A DNA stretch of 64,000 nucleotides from Lachnospiraceae bacterium (lineage in GTDB: Bacteria > Bacillota > Clostridia > Lachnospirales > Lachnospiraceae): NCBI GenBank assembly GCA_009911195.1, contig QXWV01000045.1, positions 37,696-101,695 of the forward strand, in the 5' to 3' direction. A program made the translations under genes and the position numbers. Within the stretch, counting starts at the first letter, position 1; each line of letters starts with the position of its first letter. A model generated the notes under the pieces. The model saw only the letters and a program-made list of their open reading frames with translations. It had not been told where the DNA came from and searched no databases. Shown here piece after piece: positions 44,918 to 54,381 of the stretch.

Positions 44918-45946
44918 ATGTCTTTTGAATTCATAAAAAAGCTTCCCACCCCGGACGAAATCAGAAAAGAATATCCGATGCCTGAAAAGCTGACCAGGCT
45001 TAGGGAAGAACGCAATGCGGAAATCCGGGATGTTCTCACGGGCAAAAGCGATAAATTCCTTGTGATTATTGGTCCCTGCTCTGCAGATAATGAAGACGCG
45101 GTATGCGACTATGTTGCCCGTCTCGCCAAGGTGAACGAAAAGGTAAAGGACAAGCTTGTCCTCATTCCCAGAATTTACACAAATAAACCCCGGACTACCG
45201 GGGAGGGTTATAAAGGTATAGTCCATCAGCCGGACCCGGAAAAGAAACCCGATTTTCTCGCCGGCCTCATTGCCATGCGGAAAATGCAGATTCGGGCCAT
45301 CCATGAATCGGAACTGACAGCCGCGGATGAAATGCTTTATCCCGAAAACTGGCGCTATGTTTCCGATATCCTTTCTTATGTAGCCATCGGGGCACGCTCT
45401 GTAGAAGACCAGCAGCACAGGCTGACCGTCAGTGGTTTCGATGTGGCTGCCGGTATGAAAAACCCTACCAGCGGAGATTTTTCCATTATGTTGAATTCCG
45501 TTTATGCAGCCCAGCATCCCCATTCCTTTATTTACAGGGGCTGGGAAGTACAGACTTCCGGAAATGATTTAACCCATACAATTTTAAGAGGGTCGGTAAA
45601 CAAATACGGCAGAAGCCTTCCTAACTATCATTATGAGGATTTAAATACACTTATCTCTTTATATGGGGAAAGGAATCTAAAAAATCCTGCCTGCATCATT
45701 GATGCCAACCATAACAACTCCGGCAAACAGTTCCAACAGCAAATAAGAATCGTAAAAGAAGTCCTGCACAGCAGGAAACTAAATTCCGATATACGGCAGA
45801 TGGTCAAAGGCGTTATGGTTGAAAGTTATATTGAAGAAGGCTGCCAAAAAATAGGCGGCGGGATTTACGGAAAATCCATCACCGACCCATGTCTCGGCTG
45901 GAAAGATTCAGAACGCCTGATTTATGACATTGCAGAATATGAATAG
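44918..45946 (+). CDS. 3-deoxy-7-phosphoheptulonate (DAHP) synthase, class I
   Basis: 342 residues. First step of the shikimate pathway: phosphoenolpyruvate plus erythrose 4-phosphate. FLVIIGPCSADNED (about 45-58), RIYTNKPRTTGEGYKG (about 89-104), the metal Cys in GPCS, His in DANHNNSGKQ (about 268) and the Glu-containing MVESYIEEG fit the AroF/G/H type. It is longer than the short AroA(Q)-type enzyme but lacks a separate regulatory domain. AGGAGG lies before the ATG. The spoIIM gene converges after only 2 bases. Confidence 0.94.
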   Translation: MSFEFIKKLPTPDEIRKEYPMPEKLTRLREERNAEIRDVLTGKSDKFLVIIGPCSADNEDAVCDYVARLAKVNEKVKDKLVLIPRIYTNKPRTTGEGYKGIVHQPDPEKKPDFLAGLIAMRKMQIRAIHESELTAADEMLYPENWRYVSDILSYVAIGARSVEDQQHRLTVSGFDVAAGMKNPTSGDFSIMLNSVYAAQHPHSFIYRGWEVQTSGNDLTHTILRGSVNKYGRSLPNYHYEDLNTLISLYGERNLKNPACIIDANHNNSGKQFQQQIRIVKEVLHSRKLNSDIRQMVKGVMVESYIEEGCQKIGGGIYGKSITDPCLGWKDSERLIYDIAEYE

Positions 45947-45948
45947 GC

Positions 45949-46557
45949 TTAAAAAAAATTTATAAAAAAGGAAAGCAGCATCGGGTTAATATAGCTTTCC
46001 ACTACGCTACCGGCAATCATAATTCCAGCAATTACCAATATCTGAACTGTTTTCTTCAAGAGATACTGCTTTTTGGTGCCATATTTCATTTCATACGCTT
46101 TTTCCGGATGGTATAAAGCAATACTTAATTTGCAGCACCAGTCCATAAGCATTATACATGCTGGCACCAAAAGCAGATACTGGGGCATAGTTCCTGCCAA
46201 TACAAGAACAATCCCTTTTATCCCATAACGGATAGACGCCACCGATAGCAGAATCCCAGCCATAGCCCCTGTCCATAATGCAAACACGGATACCGCATAA
46301 ATTCCCACATAGGTAGTGGCAAGCAATCCCAAAGCGACAACAATGCCTATGCGTTCTTTTACCACATATAGGAAAAAAGCCCCTTTGTCCACTTCCAAAT
46401 ACTGCAGGCGGTTTAATGATGCTGCATTCAATAGTTCCATGTCATTCAAAAACAGGCTTCTCCATATATTGATAACAAAAACCCCTACCAATAAACCTCC
46501 TAAATACAAATACAGCCAGCTCATATGCCGGCTGTCTGCTTTATAAACATGATACAT
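45949..46557 (-). CDS. spoIIM: Stage II sporulation protein M
   Basis: 202 residues with about five membrane segments. SpoIIM is part of the DMP complex (with SpoIID and SpoIIP) that degrades septal peptidoglycan for engulfment in sporulation. The predicted start is an ATG at 46557 after GGGGAAAAGA; the in-frame region to 46701 has no site. Convergent with the DAHP synthase gene with a 2-base gap, leaving no room for a separate terminator. SpoIID/SpoIIP genes are not in this window. Confidence 0.82.
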   Translation of the reverse strand: MYHVYKADSRHMSWLYLYLGGLLVGVFVINIWRSLFLNDMELLNAASLNRLQYLEVDKGAFFLYVVKERIGIVVALGLLATTYVGIYAVSVFALWTGAMAGILLSVASIRYGIKGIVLVLAGTMPQYLLLVPACIMLMDWCCKLSIALYHPEKAYEMKYGTKKQYLLKKTVQILVIAGIMIAGSVVESYINPMLLSFFINFF

Positions 46558-46698
46558 TCTTTTCCCCGGCGTCCTATCATTTATACAATATATGCCCGCT
46601 ATCAGGATTACATACGTGATATGCTGTTTTCTTACCCGCCGCAGGTATACAAATATATCCAATACATATACATCCTGTTCCAAACCTTTACATAATAC

Positions 46699-46747
46699 CA
46701 TTCGGGCATCAAGCGCTTTGTCAATACAAAGCCCTGATGCCCGAATG
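46699..46747 (-). terminator. Long hairpin after the NUDIX gene
   Basis: CATTCGGGCATCA (46699-46711) pairs perfectly with TGATGCCCGAATG (46735-46747), with a further inner GCTTTGT/ACAAAGC stem. It starts 2 bases after the NUDIX stop. No T-run follows on the minus strand, so it may protect the end or terminate with another factor. Confidence 0.5.
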
Positions 46748-46748
46748 A

Positions 46749-47294
46749 TTAAAGTGGGTTACCGCAGTATTTATCTTTATAGGACATAATGGCCGATATC
46801 GTCTTGGAGTCTTCTATCTTCCCTTCCAATATCATCCGGCTTAATTCCTCCACCGAATAAGCTTCTACATTTATAAATTCATCCTCATCCAAATGTTGAT
46901 GGGATTTTATCAGATTCCTTGCCACATAGATATCTATCTTTTCATTGCAAAACGCCACTGTAGTCCGGATGGTAATCAGCCAATCCAAGTTTTCGGAACG
47001 GTATCCGGTCTCTTCTTCCAGTTCCCTGGCCGCCGCATCCTTCGTCGGTTCATCAGCACCATTCAACCCCCCTGCCGGTATTTCCAGCGTATATCTGTCC
47101 AATGCATTGCGGTACTGGCGTACCATCAGCAGTTTCCCATCTTCGCGGACAGGAAGCACTGCCGCTGCCCCTTTATGGCCGATAAAATCCCACTCCACCA
47201 CGTTACCATTGGGAACTTGGATAGTATCTTTATAGAAATCCACAATCGTTCCATGATACATCAATTCTCTGTTTAACCTTTTAAATTCTTCCAT
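46749..47294 (-). CDS. NUDIX hydrolase, ADP-ribose pyrophosphatase type
   Basis: 181 residues. The Nudix box GADEPTKDAAARELEEETGY at about residues 80-100 has the metal-binding Glu residues; PVREDGKLLMVRQYRNAL upstream matches the ADP-ribose (NudF/YqkG) group. It cleaves ADP-ribose to AMP and ribose 5-phosphate. The Met at 47294 follows GAGGG at better spacing than the Met at 47297. A GAGGG-led start after the aminotransferase gap suggests a separate gene. Confidence 0.9.
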   Translation of the reverse strand: MEEFKRLNRELMYHGTIVDFYKDTIQVPNGNVVEWDFIGHKGAAAVLPVREDGKLLMVRQYRNALDRYTLEIPAGGLNGADEPTKDAAARELEEETGYRSENLDWLITIRTTVAFCNEKIDIYVARNLIKSHQHLDEDEFINVEAYSVEELSRMILEGKIEDSKTISAIMSYKDKYCGNPL

Positions 47295-47443
47295 CATATT
47301 CCCTCTTTGCATCTTTTTCCAATGTGCCAGAATTGCAGACATCGCGTCTAATTGCTATCAACTGGCAAGGATTATCTTGCTGTCCTTTCCAGTTAAAAAC
47401 AGCATCCATCCCCGTATTCCAACATTTGATATATTTATCCAAG

Positions 47444-48745
47444 CTACAGCTCTACTTGGCAGGCGCTCAACAGCTTCTCCACACTCACAAGCTTCACGCA
47501 CAGGACGAATAAATCTGCCGCTGCGGACAATTCCTCCGGCGTAGGGAATGTAGGCGCCAAACGGATATTGCTGTCTTTCGGGTCTTTTCCGTATGGGAAT
47601 GTTGCCCCTGCTCCGGTCAAAACCACGCCAGCCTCCTTACATTTTTCCACAATAGCCTTCGCACATCCTTCCATAGATTCAAAGGAAATGAAGTACCCAC
47701 CTTTAGGTTCTGTCCATTTCGCAATATCAAGCCCACCCAGTTCGTCATTCAATACCTTTAGCACCGCTTCAAATTTAGGGCGCAAAATTTGGGCATGCCT
47801 TCTCATATGTTCTTTCAGTCCCTCCAAGTCTTTGAAAAACCTTACATGACGAAGCATATTCAGTTTATCATAGCCAATAGTCTGAATTGTCATAGATTTT
47901 AAAATTTCATCCAAATTTGCCTTGGAAGCTGCAACCGCCGCTACCCCGCCTCCAGGGAAGCTTACTTTCGATGTAGAAACAAATTCATAGACTAAATCCG
48001 GGCTTCCCGTCTTTTCACATTCCGATAGGATATCCAGAATCTCATCCTGTACATCCTCATACAAATGGTGAATCGCATAGGCATTATCCCAGAAAATCCT
48101 GAAATCCTTTGCCGCAGGCTTTAAAGCTGCGAATCTTCTTACCGTCTCATCCGAATAGGAATACCCTTGAGGATTGGAATATTTGGGCACACACCAAATG
48201 CCCTTAACCGCATCGTCTTTACCAACCAGTTCTTCTACCAAATCCATATCCGGCCCCTGCTCTGTCATGGGTATCGTTATCATTTCTATTCCAAAGTGCT
48301 CCGTAATTTTAAAATGCCTGTCATAACCGGGTACCGGACACAAAAATTTCACTTTATCTAACTTACACCAAGGGGTATTGCCTAAAACCCCATGGGACAT
48401 ACAGCGGGAAACCGCATCATACATAATTGCCAAGCTGGAATTCCCACATACAATAACACTTTCCGCACTAGCTGCCCCCATCATTGCTGCCATTAACTTT
48501 TTCGCTTCTGGAATGCCCTCCAAAAGGCCATAATTTCTGCAATCAATACCCGCTTCTGTCTGGTAATCCGCTATAGAACCAAGCACATCCATAATCCCCA
48601 TTTCCATGTCCATTTGGGATATGGACGGTTTACCCCTGGACATATCCAATTTCAGGCCCTTTCCCTTCACATCTTCATATTCCTTCACCAATTGAGTATG
48701 CAGCTTTATCAGCTCATCCTTGCTTAACGTTTCATATGCTTTCAT
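47444..48745 (-). CDS. Aminotransferase class I, type Ic aspartate aminotransferase
   Basis: 433 residues, PLP-dependent fold I. Opens LSKDELIKLHTQLVKEYEDVKGKGLKLDMSRGKPS, with GNSSLAIMYDAVSR, a WDNAYAIHHL motif with the PLP Asp, and the Lys in VSTSKVSFPGGG at about 254. These match the PF12897 type, characterised as aspartate aminotransferase in corynebacteria and common in clostridia. Neighbours are unrelated. The promoter region upstream (48746-48877) has no further gene. Confidence 0.9.
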   Translation of the reverse strand: MKAYETLSKDELIKLHTQLVKEYEDVKGKGLKLDMSRGKPSISQMDMEMGIMDVLGSIADYQTEAGIDCRNYGLLEGIPEAKKLMAAMMGAASAESVIVCGNSSLAIMYDAVSRCMSHGVLGNTPWCKLDKVKFLCPVPGYDRHFKITEHFGIEMITIPMTEQGPDMDLVEELVGKDDAVKGIWCVPKYSNPQGYSYSDETVRRFAALKPAAKDFRIFWDNAYAIHHLYEDVQDEILDILSECEKTGSPDLVYEFVSTSKVSFPGGGVAAVAASKANLDEILKSMTIQTIGYDKLNMLRHVRFFKDLEGLKEHMRRHAQILRPKFEAVLKVLNDELGGLDIAKWTEPKGGYFISFESMEGCAKAIVEKCKEAGVVLTGAGATFPYGKDPKDSNIRLAPTFPTPEELSAAADLFVLCVKLVSVEKLLSACQVEL

Positions 48746-48877
48746 TTACACCATGCTCCTTTTGACAAATATGTTGTGGATAATCGTATACAATCATACA
48801 CTTCGTATATTCTACTACAAGGTTTCCAATAGCACAAGAACTTTTTCATTTTTTTGGCGTAATTTCCTATCATAATC

Positions 48878-48960
48878 GAGTAGGGAAGAACCATCTTCCC
48901 CTACTCGTGCGCTGGGCGTCCGTTAGCTTGCTGACACATTTCATTTGGACGCCCATGTGC
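48878..48960 (-). repeat. Dispersed two-hairpin element, copy 2
   Basis: Second copy of the element at 17559-17640, in the opposite orientation. Its GGGCGTC/GACGCCC stem is intact, the inner stem has one mismatch, and hairpin B (GAGTAGGG at 48878-48885, CCCTACTC at 48899-48906) is perfect. It starts 2-3 bases past the T-run of the rny terminator. Confidence 0.7.
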
Positions 48961-48962
48961 AT

Positions 48963-49008
48963 AAAAAAAGCAGTAAGCATTGCCTACTCTGTCAGCTTTG
49001 CTTACTGC
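48963..49008 (-). terminator. Intrinsic terminator after rny
   Basis: On the minus strand GCAGTAAGCA (49008-48999) pairs with TGCTTACTGC (48979-48970), followed by seven T. It ends the rny transcript. Confidence 0.85.
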
Positions 49009-49033
49009 CTATTTCTTTCAGGTGATTAATCTG

Positions 49034-50578
49034 CTATTTTGCATAATCAACCACTCGTGATTCCCTGATAACATTTACTTTGATTTGGCCTGGATATTCC
49101 AATTCAGCTTCAATCTGCTTTGAAATGTCTCTGGCCAGTAATACCATATCTGCATCAGTAATTTGCTCTGGAACTACCATTACGCGAATCTCTCTACCCG
49201 CCTGTATAGCAAAAGATTTGTCAACACCTTTAAAATTATTTGTAATATCTTCCAATTGTTTTAATCTGCTTGTATATGTCTCTAATGTTTCCCTTCTTGC
49301 CCCCGGTCTTGCCGCCGAAATGGTATCTGCAGCTTGTACAAGACATGCAATCAGGGAATGGGCTTCCACATCTCCATGATGGGATTCTACTGCATTGATT
49401 ACTGTTGCAGACTCTTTATACTTCCTGCACAGCTCAACCCCCAGTTGGATATGCGAGCCTTCCATTTCATGGTCCACGGCTTTGCCGACATCATGAAGCA
49501 GCCCTGCCCTCTTTGCCAACCTGACATCCAGCCCCATTTCAGCCGCCAGAAGCCCTGCCAGTTGAGCCACCTCAATGGAATGCTTTAATGCATTCTGGCC
49601 ATAACTGGTCCTGAATTTCATCTTACCAAGTAATTTTACAAGTTCCGGATGAATGCCATGTACACCAACTTCTAATGTAGCAGCCTCCCCTTCTTCTTTT
49701 ATCATTACTTCTACTTCCCTTTGCGCCTTTTCCACCATCTCTTCAATTCTAGCAGGATGGATACGTCCATCTACGATAAGCTTTTCAAGCGCTATTCTTG
49801 CAACTTCACGTCGAATCGGGTCAAAGCCGGATAAAATAACAGCCTCTGGCGTGTCATCAATAATAAGGTCCACACCGGTCATTGTCTCCAGGGTTCTGAT
49901 ATTTCTTCCTTCCCTGCCTATAATCCTGCCTTTCATCTCATCATTCGGAAGCTGCACTACAGATATCGTTGTTTCAGATACATGGTCAGCAGCACATTTC
50001 TGTATTGCAGTCACCACATATTCCTTCGCTTTCTTATCTGCTTCCTCTTTTGCTCTGCTTTCCATTTCTTTAATCATTACAGCAGATTCATGTTTCACTT
50101 CATCTTCAACAATTTTTAACAAATAATCTTTTGCTTGTTCGGAGGTTAAACCTGAGATTCGCTCCAGTTCCTGTAATCTCTGTTCATTAAGTTTCGCAAC
50201 TTCGTCTCGTAGCTTGGTGAGATTTTCCTCTTTTGAAGCTAAACTCGCTTCCTTTTTTTCAATCGCATCCGCTTTCTTATCGATGTTTTCTTCTTTCTGC
50301 TGTATCCTGCGCTCATAGCGCTGTGCTTCAGCCCTCCGCTCTTTAATCTCCTTGTCCAACTCATTCTTTGTACGAATGGACTCTTCTTTGACCTCGAGTA
50401 AGGATTCCCGCTTTTTTGTCTCAGCAGTTTTCAGTGCTTCATCAATAATCTCCCTTGCCTTGTCCTCTGCATTACCTATTTTAGATTCTACTACCTTCTT
50501 GCGGTAGGTTGACGTCAAGGCCGCAGATATTGGTATCGAGAAAACCAAGGTTACGATTACCGCTATTACAACATCCAT
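49034..50578 (-). CDS. rny: Ribonuclease Y
   Basis: 514 residues. Endoribonuclease at the membrane that starts mRNA decay. N-terminal membrane anchor ([17 protein letters not shown]), a long Glu/Lys-rich coiled coil (about 30-190), KH domain with [17 protein letters not shown] near 215, and an HD domain with [17 protein letters not shown] near 360. The length is standard. The ATG at 50578 has AAGGAGG upstream at a somewhat long spacing. It follows recA and recX. Confidence 0.97.
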   Translation of the reverse strand: MDVVIAVIVTLVFSIPISAALTSTYRKKVVESKIGNAEDKAREIIDEALKTAETKKRESLLEVKEESIRTKNELDKEIKERRAEAQRYERRIQQKEENIDKKADAIEKKEASLASKEENLTKLRDEVAKLNEQRLQELERISGLTSEQAKDYLLKIVEDEVKHESAVMIKEMESRAKEEADKKAKEYVVTAIQKCAADHVSETTISVVQLPNDEMKGRIIGREGRNIRTLETMTGVDLIIDDTPEAVILSGFDPIRREVARIALEKLIVDGRIHPARIEEMVEKAQREVEVMIKEEGEAATLEVGVHGIHPELVKLLGKMKFRTSYGQNALKHSIEVAQLAGLLAAEMGLDVRLAKRAGLLHDVGKAVDHEMEGSHIQLGVELCRKYKESATVINAVESHHGDVEAHSLIACLVQAADTISAARPGARRETLETYTSRLKQLEDITNNFKGVDKSFAIQAGREIRVMVVPEQITDADMVLLARDISKQIEAELEYPGQIKVNVIRESRVVDYAK

Positions 50579-50669
50579 GTACAGGAGCACCTCCTTATTT
50601 AGTTTTCATTGTACTATTATCTATTATAGAATGTAATACAAGCGATTTTACAACAGTTAAATTTTAAAC

Positions 50670-51293
50670 TTAAATTGAACTAATGTCAAGAGAAAGTACA
50701 CTTCTTATTATATCCATATCGAATCCTTTTCTGTATAAATATGCCGACATCTTCTGTTTTTCCTTATTTGTCGCAATTTCAGGGTCATAATTTTTTTTGA
50801 TAAGAATTTTTTTCGCCAGAGAAATTTCATCCGGCGCTTCCCCATCTTCCTGCATCCCATCCAATATCTCACCAACAAGCCTTCGGTCAATCCCTTTTCT
50901 ATATAAATCAAACTCCATCCGTTTCCGGCTCTTATTTTCCATATGATATGTGATATAATCCTCTGCGTATGCCCTGTCATCAATATAACCATATGATTTC
51001 ACATATTCTATTGCCACGTCAATCAACTGTTCCGTATATCCCCCCTGGGAAAGCTTATCCCTGAGCTGCTTTTCCGTATAAGCCCGTACCTTTAATAAAT
51101 TCATGCATCTAAGCTTGGCCCTTTTGGGCAGCACGCTTTCTACAATTTCTGAATATTCGCTGCCACCAATCTCTTCCCCTTCTTTTATTCCATATAGACG
51201 CAGTTCGCCTTTGTATAATACAAAGGCGAACTCATTATCTATAAAAACCCTCACTTTTTTATTATTTATTTCTTCAATCCTTGTTACTGTCAT
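50670..51293 (-). CDS. recX: Recombination regulatory protein RecX
   Basis: 207 residues, three-helix repeat protein that modulates RecA filaments. KLRCMNLLKVRAYTEKQLRDKL is the typical first repeat; YVKSYGYIDDRAYAEDYI matches the second. The ATG at 51293 has AAGGG directly adjacent, an atypical site. It follows recA by about 55 bases, so the pair is likely cotranscribed. Confidence 0.9.
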   Translation of the reverse strand: MTVTRIEEINNKKVRVFIDNEFAFVLYKGELRLYGIKEGEEIGGSEYSEIVESVLPKRAKLRCMNLLKVRAYTEKQLRDKLSQGGYTEQLIDVAIEYVKSYGYIDDRAYAEDYITYHMENKSRKRMEFDLYRKGIDRRLVGEILDGMQEDGEAPDEISLAKKILIKKNYDPEIATNKEKQKMSAYLYRKGFDMDIIRSVLSLDISSI

Positions 51294-51348
51294 CCCTTAT
51301 GCACCCGCTTTTTTATACATAGCCTCCCAAAGTATGCTTTGTATCCGC

Positions 51349-52428
51349 TTACTTATCCGCTTTGTCTGCTTTTGAAGCCTTTTTCTTTTCCGCCGGAGCC
51401 GGGGCAATTGTTGCCTCAGTTTCTTCCACTCCTTTTTCCAGGCCAAAATGATTCCTCACCTTATGTTCTATCTCATTACATATTTCCGGGTTATCCCGCA
51501 AATATTGTTTCGCATTCTCCCTCCCCTGACCAATCTTATTTCCATCATAGGCATACCATGCCCCACTTTTATTGATAATACCGTTCTCCGCCGCCAAGTC
51601 CAGGATATCTCCCACTGCAGAAATCCCTTCTCCAAACATAATGTCAAATTCTGCTTCCTTAAACGGAGGCGCAACCTTATTCTTCACTACCTTGACCCGA
51701 GTCCTGTTGCCGATTACTTCCCCGCTCTGCTTCAAAGATTCTATCCTTCTCACATCCAAACGCACGGAAGAATAGAACTTCAACGCACGACCTCCTGTAG
51801 TTGTTTCCGGGTTTCCAAACATTACCCCTACTTTTTCACGAAGCTGGTTGATAAATACTACGGTACAGTTCGACTTGCTGATAATCGCCGTAAGTTTTCT
51901 AAGCGCCTGGGACATCAGGCGGGCATGAAGCCCTACATGGCTATCTCCCATATCCCCGTCAATCTCCGCCTTGGGGACAAGGGCTGCTACCGAGTCCACA
52001 ACCACAATATCAATTGCCCCGGAACGAACCATTGTCTCCGTAATCTCCAAAGCCTGTTCCCCGTTATCCGGCTGGGATATGTATAAATTATCCACATCCA
52101 CGCCTATATTTTTCGCATAAACCGGGTCGAGCGCATGCTCCGCATCAATAAATCCTGCAATGCCGCCCCTCTTTTGCACCTCTGCAATCATATGAAGCGT
52201 AACCGTTGTCTTACCGCTGGACTCCGGGCCGTAAATCTCAACAATCCTCCCTTTTGGGATTCCTCCCAGCCCAAGCGCCAAATCCAGGCTCAGTGAGCCT
52301 GTGGGTATTGTCTCCACGTTCATCTGGGCACTGGGGTCGCCTAATTTCATAACGGCCCCTTTCCCATACTGCTTCTCTATCTGTACCAGCGCCGCATCCA
52401 ATGCCTTCAGTTTTTCTTGTCTTTCCAT
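51349..52428 (-). CDS. recA: Recombinase RecA
   Basis: 359 residues. DNA strand exchange and SOS co-protease. Walker [10 protein letters not shown] at about residues 67-75, [15 protein letters not shown] segment ([12 protein letters not shown]), [22 protein letters not shown] (L2 region) and a Lys/Ala/Glu-rich C-terminal tail. The Met at 52428, or the Met one codon earlier, follows AGGAG. An ORF extension to 52548 lies inside an SOS box and is not coding. It has two LexA-type boxes upstream. Confidence 0.98.
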   Translation of the reverse strand: MERQEKLKALDAALVQIEKQYGKGAVMKLGDPSAQMNVETIPTGSLSLDLALGLGGIPKGRIVEIYGPESSGKTTVTLHMIAEVQKRGGIAGFIDAEHALDPVYAKNIGVDVDNLYISQPDNGEQALEITETMVRSGAIDIVVVDSVAALVPKAEIDGDMGDSHVGLHARLMSQALRKLTAIISKSNCTVVFINQLREKVGVMFGNPETTTGGRALKFYSSVRLDVRRIESLKQSGEVIGNRTRVKVVKNKVAPPFKEAEFDIMFGEGISAVGDILDLAAENGIINKSGAWYAYDGNKIGQGRENAKQYLRDNPEICNEIEHKVRNHFGLEKGVEETEATIAPAPAEKKKASKADKADK

Positions 52429-52542
52429 CATCAATTCTCCTATCTTTTTATTATCGGGTACTATCCTAAACTCTGGCAACATCTGTTCAAATACCTCCTC
52501 TTTAAGGAGTATCCATTTGCCATACACATATACAAAGCCCAA

Positions 52543-52579
52543 GAACATTTGTTCTTATTTATATTAAAACAAACGTTCG
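52543..52579 (-). promoter_or_regulatory. Two SOS (LexA/DinR) boxes upstream of recA
   Basis: Box 1: GAACAAATGTTC on the minus strand (52554-52543), a perfect GAAC-N4-GTTC palindrome. Box 2: CGAACGTTTGTTT (52579-52567), close to the Firmicutes consensus CGAACRNRYGTTYC. They lie about 115-150 bases upstream of the recA start, so the operator is well separated from the ribosome binding site. Confidence 0.75.
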
Positions 52580-52777
52580 GCTCTGTCAACCGTTTTTCTA
52601 TAAATATTATATTATCACATTATAAGTCCTATAAACATCCCTCGCATATTTATTTTACCGCTTTTTATGAAAATCTGGCGATATGCCCGTACAGAATATA
52701 GATTTCACTTTCCCACGAATATTATTGTTTTAATATAACATATCCTCCATGAAATGGCAAGAGGCCGGATAATACAC

Positions 52778-52812
52778 AAAAAGGAACTGCGCTCTGCATG
52801 CAATTCCTTTTT
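52778..52812. terminator. Bidirectional hairpin between the DUF3298-type gene and recA
   Basis: AAAAAGGAACTGC pairs with GCAATTCCTTTTT (one mismatch) around CTGCGCTCTGCAT, with T or A runs on both sides. It ends the minus-strand transcript of the preceding gene (stop 52906) and insulates recA. The rest of 52429-52905 contains the SOS boxes and no other gene. Confidence 0.75.
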
Positions 52813-52905
52813 ACTATAATGTAGGCTATAATATAGGACTATTACCCTAATGGTGCAAAACCGTGTGCCCCCTTGTCTACTGAAGGTAAACTGTTTTCCC
52901 GTTCC

Positions 52906-54333
52906 TCAATACCACTGCTGAAATTTCTCATAATCCTTATAGGTCACCGTTACATAATATCCCCCCATATTCAGCCCTACTTCCATGCCCATAGGGGTAT
53001 AAAACATAATGGAAGTACCCTCTTGGGAAAGGTAATAAGCAATTTCCTGGTCGGACATATATTCCAGTTCATCCACCATTCCGTTCTGCTGTTTACATCT
53101 TTTACGGAAATCCACAGCGAATTCATCATCTATTTCGATAATACTGCTATTATCCATAACTACACCGTTTTCCACATCGATATTCAGGCAATACAGGCCA
53201 TAATCCGTCCAATAATCCGTATATACCATCTCAGCAAAAACTACACTCATCACTTCCTCATCCATATATGTAACATATCCCTCGGAATAGACCAAAAAAC
53301 GTCCTTCAGATATATTTTTGACATATTCTTCGTAATAATTTTCAAAATATTCCGTCTCATCATCAATAATATCGTTGATTACGTCTATATTGGGGATATC
53401 TCCAATAATCACTGGATAATCCACGGCAATCGTTACACTGTCATTATTGCCTTCATATTCGTAGTTCTCCCATGTTATAGAATAATCCAAATCCTCGCGG
53501 ACAGCATCCGTAATTTCCCCGTAATAATCATCTCCATTATCCGGCGCAGGGATGTCTTCATACCACTTGTTCCCATTTCTCCTTGACGGGTCAGATTCCC
53601 CGTAATAATACGCTTCCCCATTTCCTGCTACACCAATGGGTTGCATCTGCTGATAAGAAGAAATTTTTACCAGACAAAATATTACTGCTAAAAAGGCAAC
53701 TACCAGCGCTGCCACTGCTACAATAGCCATAATAACAACAGCCGAATGCTCTTTTTTCCCCCGGTTCGGGCAATCCATACATCCGTGGAACCCCCATGCT
53801 CCGCCATATCCCTGGGAAATACTGTTTCCCGGATACCCACCACATCCTTGATAAGCCCTATTCCCCTGATACTTTCCATATCCTGAAGAGAATCTGTCTT
53901 CCTGATAACCACTGTTATACCGATACCCCCCATTCCCCTGGGAAGCCCTACTCCCCTGATACTCTCCATATCCTGGGGAAAACCTGTTTCCCTGATAACC
54001 ACTGCTATACCGATACTCTCCATTCTCTTGGGAAGCCCCGGATTCCTGATATTCCTTCCCATCTTCCTGGCAAGATTCCTTTTCGGGAATATGGTATGGG
54101 TCTTGCCCCTGTACTCCAGGCTGCATAAAATATGTCTGGCTCTTCTGGTATTCTTCCCGCCCTTCCATTGAATCTGACCCTGCAAAAGACATCCTCACCA
54201 TATTTTTCTGCGGGAGAGTGGCATAATTGAAGAAACGCCCCCCATCCGTCTCCTGCTTTTCTTCCTCCTGCATTGCCCCGCTAAAAATCCCGCCCGCAAA
54301 TTTTCTGTCATTATCCAGCTCTGGCCTCTCCAT
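52906..54333 (-). CDS. Membrane protein with Gly/Tyr-rich repeats and a DUF3298/RsiV-like domain
   Basis: 475 residues from the ATG at 54333, which follows GAGGGG. Residues about 1-190 are polar and end in a Gly/Tyr/Gln/Ser/Asn-rich segment with a 30-residue tandem repeat (SGYQGNRFSPGYGEYQG type). One membrane segment follows (about 200-225, AVVIMAIVAVAALVVAFLAVIFCLV), then an extracellular part of about 220 residues whose end (MFYTPMGMEVGLNMGGYYVTVTY) resembles DUF3298/RsiV-type ectodomains. RsiV senses lysozyme. Here the link to a sigma factor is not seen. It is the last gene of the yicC-cinA run. Confidence 0.7.
   Translation of the reverse strand: MERPELDNDRKFAGGIFSGAMQEEEKQETDGGRFFNYATLPQKNMVRMSFAGSDSMEGREEYQKSQTYFMQPGVQGQDPYHIPEKESCQEDGKEYQESGASQENGEYRYSSGYQGNRFSPGYGEYQGSRASQGNGGYRYNSGYQEDRFSSGYGKYQGNRAYQGCGGYPGNSISQGYGGAWGFHGCMDCPNRGKKEHSAVVIMAIVAVAALVVAFLAVIFCLVKISSYQQMQPIGVAGNGEAYYYGESDPSRRNGNKWYEDIPAPDNGDDYYGEITDAVREDLDYSITWENYEYEGNNDSVTIAVDYPVIIGDIPNIDVINDIIDDETEYFENYYEEYVKNISEGRFLVYSEGYVTYMDEEVMSVVFAEMVYTDYWTDYGLYCLNIDVENGVVMDNSSIIEIDDEFAVDFRKRCKQQNGMVDELEYMSDQEIAYYLSQEGTSIMFYTPMGMEVGLNMGGYYVTVTYKDYEKFQQWY
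53821..54060 (-). repeat. 90-bp in-frame tandem repeat (30 residues)
   Basis: Units 53851-53940 and 53941-54030 are about 80 percent identical by eye, with partial units on both sides. They encode the Gly/Tyr-rich repeat of the membrane protein at 52906. The period is a multiple of three, so copy changes would keep the frame. Confidence 0.75.
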
Positions 54334-54381
54334 ATAAATACCCCTCTCTTTCCCCCAAACATTCCCCTGTCCGCAAAGCAT

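Noticed and set aside
52429..52548. N-terminal extension of recA
   Set aside because: It runs through an SOS box; the recA start follows AGGAG.
53821..54060. CRISPR array
   Set aside because: The 90-bp units are in-frame coding repeats without unique spacers.
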